45,840 nucleotides of DNA from Pirellulaceae bacterium (GTDB lineage Bacteria > Planctomycetota > Planctomycetia > Pirellulales > Pirellulaceae), in NCBI GenBank assembly GCA_022446825.1, contig JAKVBY010000062.1, positions 1 to 45,840 on the forward strand, read 5' to 3'. The notes beneath the pieces are model-generated. The model saw nothing but the letters and a program-made list of their open reading frames with translations. It was not told the DNA's origin and searched no databases. Of the stretch, positions 42,961 through 45,840 are shown piece by piece. A program made the position numbers and the translations under genes. The stretch's first letter is position 1. Every line of letters begins with the position of its first letter.

Positions 42961-44964
42961 ATGAAAATCGTCTTCACAAGACTATTAGTACTATTTTCAT
43001 TCTTCTCAACAGCGGTTTCCGGTGATGAGCTAAGTGTCCTTAGTGAAGAACAACGAGCGTCTGCCAACTACTACCAACACCTACAGTCCGATGCTTACGA
43101 ACTATTAGCCACTCGCCAGGAAGGCCTCTCGGAATTGATCGACAAGGAGGCGATTCAATCCTATCAAAGGTTGCTGCGTACACAGTTTATTGAAGCGCTC
43201 GGTGGTTTCCCGAAAAAGACCCCTTTAAATCCGCACATCGTAAAACGCACGGAGCTCAAAGAATACACGATCGAAAATGTGATTTTCGAAAGTCAGCCGA
43301 ACCACCATGTCACGGGAAACATGTACGTCCCACACGGTGATGGCCCGTTTCCAGTGGTGGTTGTCTCAAGCGGACACAGCCGAACGGCAAAACTTGCCGA
43401 TTACAACCAGCGTTTCGGAATCCGTATGGCAACGCTCGGAATTGCGTCGTTCGTGTTTGACCCGATCGGACAGGGCGAACGATCTCAGGTCGTCACACCT
43501 GAGGGCGAGCCATTATTCAATGGCACAACCACTGAACATTTCCTGATTGGCACCAGCTCAATTTTAGTCGGCAGAAATACGGCGACCTACCGGATCTGGG
43601 ACGCAATGCGGGCCATCGACTATGTACACACACGCGACGACATCGACACATCCAAAATCGGATACACAGGCTGCAGTGGTGGCGGAACACTGACTAGCTA
43701 TATCATGGCATTGGATCCGCGTGTTACGTGCGCAGCACCGGCATGCTATCTAACTACATTTCGCAAGCTGATTGAAACGCGTGGACCTCAGGACTCCGAG
43801 CAGAATATATTCGGCCAGATCGCATTCGGAATGGATCATCCAGATTATGTAATCATGCGAGCTCCGCGTCCCACGTTGATAACTTCAACCACAGGCGACT
43901 ACTTCGACATCAAAGGCGCCTGGGAAAACTATCGCCAGGCTAAAAGAGTGTACGGAGTACTCGGCTATCCACATCAAGTTGACATGGTGGAAGTGGAGGG
44001 TAGCCATGGTGTTAAGCCGCAAAGTCTGGCAACCATCGGACACTGGATGCAGCGATGGTTACTTGAGAAGGATGCAAACGTAGCCATTCGCGACTTTGAA
44101 GATGACTTGCAGGAATTCACTGTGCTTAACTGCACTGAAAGTGGTCAGGTTTTGAGCCTGAAAAACGAACGATCCGTCTTCGACCTGAATGCAGAACTGG
44201 CTAAATCTCTGGCTGCACAACGACAAGAAACAAACACAACTTTGAGTGACGAAGCGTTGCGGACGACCATTGGTAAACTGGCCGGAATTCGCAATGCAAG
44301 CGACCTTCCTTCACCTAAGATGGAAGAGATCGCGCGAATCACCCGCGACGAGTACCACATTGACAAACTGGTTCTTCACACCGATTCGGGTATCCCGCTG
44401 CCTGGGCTAACGTTTCATCCAAAGGAGCCTCAGGACGGTGCATATGTTTACCTGACTGACACGGGTAAAACAGGCGACAGTGAACCAGGTGGTCCAATTG
44501 AAGAACTCATCAAAGACAACTACGCAGTCGTAACGATTGACTTACGTGGTCAGGGAGAAACCGGCCGAGGTGACAGAGACGAAACGCTTGGCGACTGGAA
44601 ACAATTCTACCTTGCATATCTGATGGGAAAGTCCCTTGTTGGCCCACGTGCCGAAGATGCCTTAGCCGCAGGGCACTTTGTTGCAAATTATGAGAAGCCT
44701 GCCGGAGAACGCCGTGATGTTCATCTTGTTGGTGTCGGACAGGCTGGCATCGTTGCCTTACACGCTGCAGCTATGAATCCTGGCCTTTTCACAACAGTCA
44801 CAATCAAGGATACCCCTAAAAGCTGGACAGAAATAGTTGGCAGTCAGGAGTTACAAGGGCAACTCGACTCTATCGTGCATGGCGCACTTCGTGTTTATGA
44901 CCTTCCCGATCTAGTCAGACTTGCCGGTCCTGAAAAGGTCAAGTTTGAAACATCTGCTGAGTAA
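42961..44964 (+). CDS. Secreted two-part alpha/beta hydrolase (acetyl-xylan-esterase-like)
   Basis: 667 residues from ATG 42961, which begins a signal peptide ('RLLVLFSFFSTAVSGDEL'); the upstream frame to 42916 is open but unlikely to be translated. The first hydrolase domain shows 'NMYVPHGDGPFPVVVVSSGH', 'FVFDPIGQGERS', nucleophile elbow 'GYTGCSGGGTLTSY' (serine), acid region 'TTGDYFDIKG' and 'VEGSHGVKP' (histidine). This is the AXE/CE15-like architecture of many planctomycete esterases. From ~residue 430 a second, degenerate alpha/beta unit follows ('VYLTDTGKTGDS', 'VVTIDLRGQGETG', 'VHLVGVGQAGIVALHAA'); its elbow has Gly-Gln-Ala in place of Gly-x-Ser, so it is probably non-catalytic. Likely role: deacylating plant or algal polysaccharides. 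Confidence 0.82.
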   Translation: MKIVFTRLLVLFSFFSTAVSGDELSVLSEEQRASANYYQHLQSDAYELLATRQEGLSELIDKEAIQSYQRLLRTQFIEALGGFPKKTPLNPHIVKRTELKEYTIENVIFESQPNHHVTGNMYVPHGDGPFPVVVVSSGHSRTAKLADYNQRFGIRMATLGIASFVFDPIGQGERSQVVTPEGEPLFNGTTTEHFLIGTSSILVGRNTATYRIWDAMRAIDYVHTRDDIDTSKIGYTGCSGGGTLTSYIMALDPRVTCAAPACYLTTFRKLIETRGPQDSEQNIFGQIAFGMDHPDYVIMRAPRPTLITSTTGDYFDIKGAWENYRQAKRVYGVLGYPHQVDMVEVEGSHGVKPQSLATIGHWMQRWLLEKDANVAIRDFEDDLQEFTVLNCTESGQVLSLKNERSVFDLNAELAKSLAAQRQETNTTLSDEALRTTIGKLAGIRNASDLPSPKMEEIARITRDEYHIDKLVLHTDSGIPLPGLTFHPKEPQDGAYVYLTDTGKTGDSEPGGPIEELIKDNYAVVTIDLRGQGETGRGDRDETLGDWKQFYLAYLMGKSLVGPRAEDALAAGHFVANYEKPAGERRDVHLVGVGQAGIVALHAAAMNPGLFTTVTIKDTPKSWTEIVGSQELQGQLDSIVHGALRVYDLPDLVRLAGPEKVKFETSAE

Positions 44965-45028
44965 ACGAATACGCTCTACTATCCCGTCGTGCAAAACACC
45001 AGATTCATAACAGACGCAGTTTTAGGTG

Positions 45029-45555
45029 TCACGCTGGTAGGAGATTGCACTCCGTGATAACTTTTACCAACCAGTTCTTAATCCGTTCATCATGAAGTTC
45101 TGCTTCATTATCTTCATCAAGCCCGACACCAATGAAATGATTCTCATCAAACATTGCTTCCGATTCCTCAAAGTCATAACCATCAGTTGGCCAAACACCA
45201 ACTAGTTCAGGACTACCCAGCGTCTTTACAGCTTCCCAGAGTCACCCCATTGCATCAAGAAAGTTATGTGAGTATCCGACTGCGTCTCCCATAGCAAAGA
45301 ATGCGACTTTTTTTCCGGTGAGATCGAGACCTTTCATGCGCAGGATAAAGGTATCCCAATCGTCCTGTATTTCACCAATATTCCATGTTGAAACACCCAA
45401 ACGTAGAATGTCGTAATCTAATAGCTCTTCCGGCTCTGTCTTTACGACGTCGGCCATGTGCTTAACAAGAGGCCCTAGGTGTTCCTGTATTTCTTCAGCG
45501 GCCATTTCCGTATTACCGGTGCTTGACCCATAAAAGATTGCAATAGATGCAGCAT
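45029..45555 (-). pseudogene. Flavodoxin gene broken by an in-frame TGA and a start-site frameshift
   Basis: The minus strand encodes a full-length flavodoxin body (~174 codons): FMN phosphate loop 'IFYGSSTGNTE', the 'STWNIGEIQDDW' loop, 'FFAMGDAVGYSHNFLDAMG', then after a TGA (45242-45244) 'LWEAVKTLGSPELVGVWPTD', 'GYDFEESEAMFDENHFIGVG' and 'DEDNEAELHDERIKNWL'. The two parts are in one frame and together give a canonical long-chain flavodoxin, so TGA replaces one codon of the 'DAMGxLYE' segment. Just upstream, the ATG at 45555 is out of frame by two bases with the body. Two independent lesions suggest a pseudogene; sequencing error is the alternative. Flavodoxin is an FMN electron carrier, interesting next to a radical SAM cluster ~20 kb away, but it appears non-functional. 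Confidence 0.85.
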
Positions 45556-45559
45556 TAAA

Positions 45560-45840
45560 TCCGACCCCACCTCTGCCAAACCCGCCTCCATCGTGCGCGA
45601 CTCGGTGGTCACACAAACCGACTGGAAAACCCCACTCCAGCCAGTGCTGTTCTTGTTGCAAAGCAGCGAAGTCCGGGGTGAAGCACACCAACAGATGGTC
45701 GCGGAGTACGACAAAAATAGGCCGTTTTCTGTAAACCCACCACAGCCTTGGAGTAGGAACAGAAGTCCTCAGAAAATCGTCGGCAAATGTAGCGAGGAAA
45801 ATACGTATCCAGGGGCACACATAGACGCCTTCCTTGCTGA
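45560..45840. other. Putative planctomycete repeat element or unfinished gene at window end
   Basis: A plus frame is open from about 45542 to the window end and reads 'KPASIVRDSVVTQTDWKTPL' and 'QPVLFLLQSSEVRGEAHQQM'. Other frames read 'KAAKSGVKHTNRWSRSTTKI'. I recall words like these in many tiny predicted proteins of Rhodopirellula-type genomes, which suggests a dispersed non-coding repeat; this is memory, not a search result. It abuts the broken flavodoxin start. Confidence 0.3.

Noticed and set aside
45242-45244. TGA in flavodoxin as selenocysteine or other recoding
   Set aside because: The position is not a redox site in flavodoxins, no SECIS-like hairpin was seen, TGA ends several intact genes here, and the gene also has a start-site frameshift.

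Overview
The window looks like a planctomycete chromosome segment, most likely a marine Pirellulaceae-type organism or a metagenomic relative. The evidence is a set of families that are characteristic of this phylum: a 998-residue DUF1587/1595/1592/1588/1585 cytochrome paired with a Tat-exported DUF1552 protein, two DUF1501 proteins, PVC-type haem-binding proteins, Gfo/Idh/MocA oxidoreductases, a fused membrane/spermidine-synthase-like protein and many secreted carbohydrate-related proteins. I saw no rRNA, tRNA, CRISPR array, intact insertion sequence or phage gene.

Layout. 0-17.3 kb: mostly secreted catabolic or redox genes. These are a 5'-truncated Gfo/Idh/MocA oxidoreductase, a five-bladed-propeller glycosidase-like protein, a divergent GH29 fucosidase-like protein, a translationally coupled pair of c-type haem proteins, a PQQ-type propeller, the spermidine-synthase-like fusion, a TIM-barrel glycosidase-like protein and an alpha/beta hydrolase. 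17.4-25.5 kb: a compact, apparently undescribed biosynthetic-type cluster. A flavin-dependent tryptophan-halogenase-type enzyme is divergent from a run of six genes: P-loop kinase, O-methyltransferase, radical SAM enzyme, a 595-residue unknown protein, a 2-oxoglutarate/Fe(II) oxygenase and a RebM/EryG-like methyltransferase. There is no NRPS, PKS or terpene synthase. The shared divergent promoter region carries a perfect 18-bp tandem repeat and a 17-bp palindrome. The 595-residue protein appears to consist of two homologous halves.

25.6-30 kb: the DUF1552 / DUF1592 pair. 30-42 kb: two propeller-glycosidase paralogues, a GIN-domain (DUF2807) lipoprotein, two DUF1501 proteins, a sialidase-like protein and an ankyrin lipoprotein. 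Between these genes lie broken gene pieces: a 129-bp copy of part of the cluster methyltransferase, a propeller fragment, and tails of a propeller gene, a DUF1501 gene and a leucine-rich-repeat gene. A block of about 245 bp is duplicated behind both DUF1501 genes. 42.9-45.8 kb: a two-part alpha/beta hydrolase and a flavodoxin pseudogene with an in-frame TGA.

How the genes fit together. The flanks look like polysaccharide scavenging (fucosidase-like, sialidase-like, propellers, esterases) with periplasmic redox proteins. The central cluster has the tools to halogenate, hydroxylate, methylate and radically modify a small aromatic substrate or peptide. The product is unknown. The fragments at 30-42 kb show repeated non-allelic duplication, and one of them derives from the central cluster itself.
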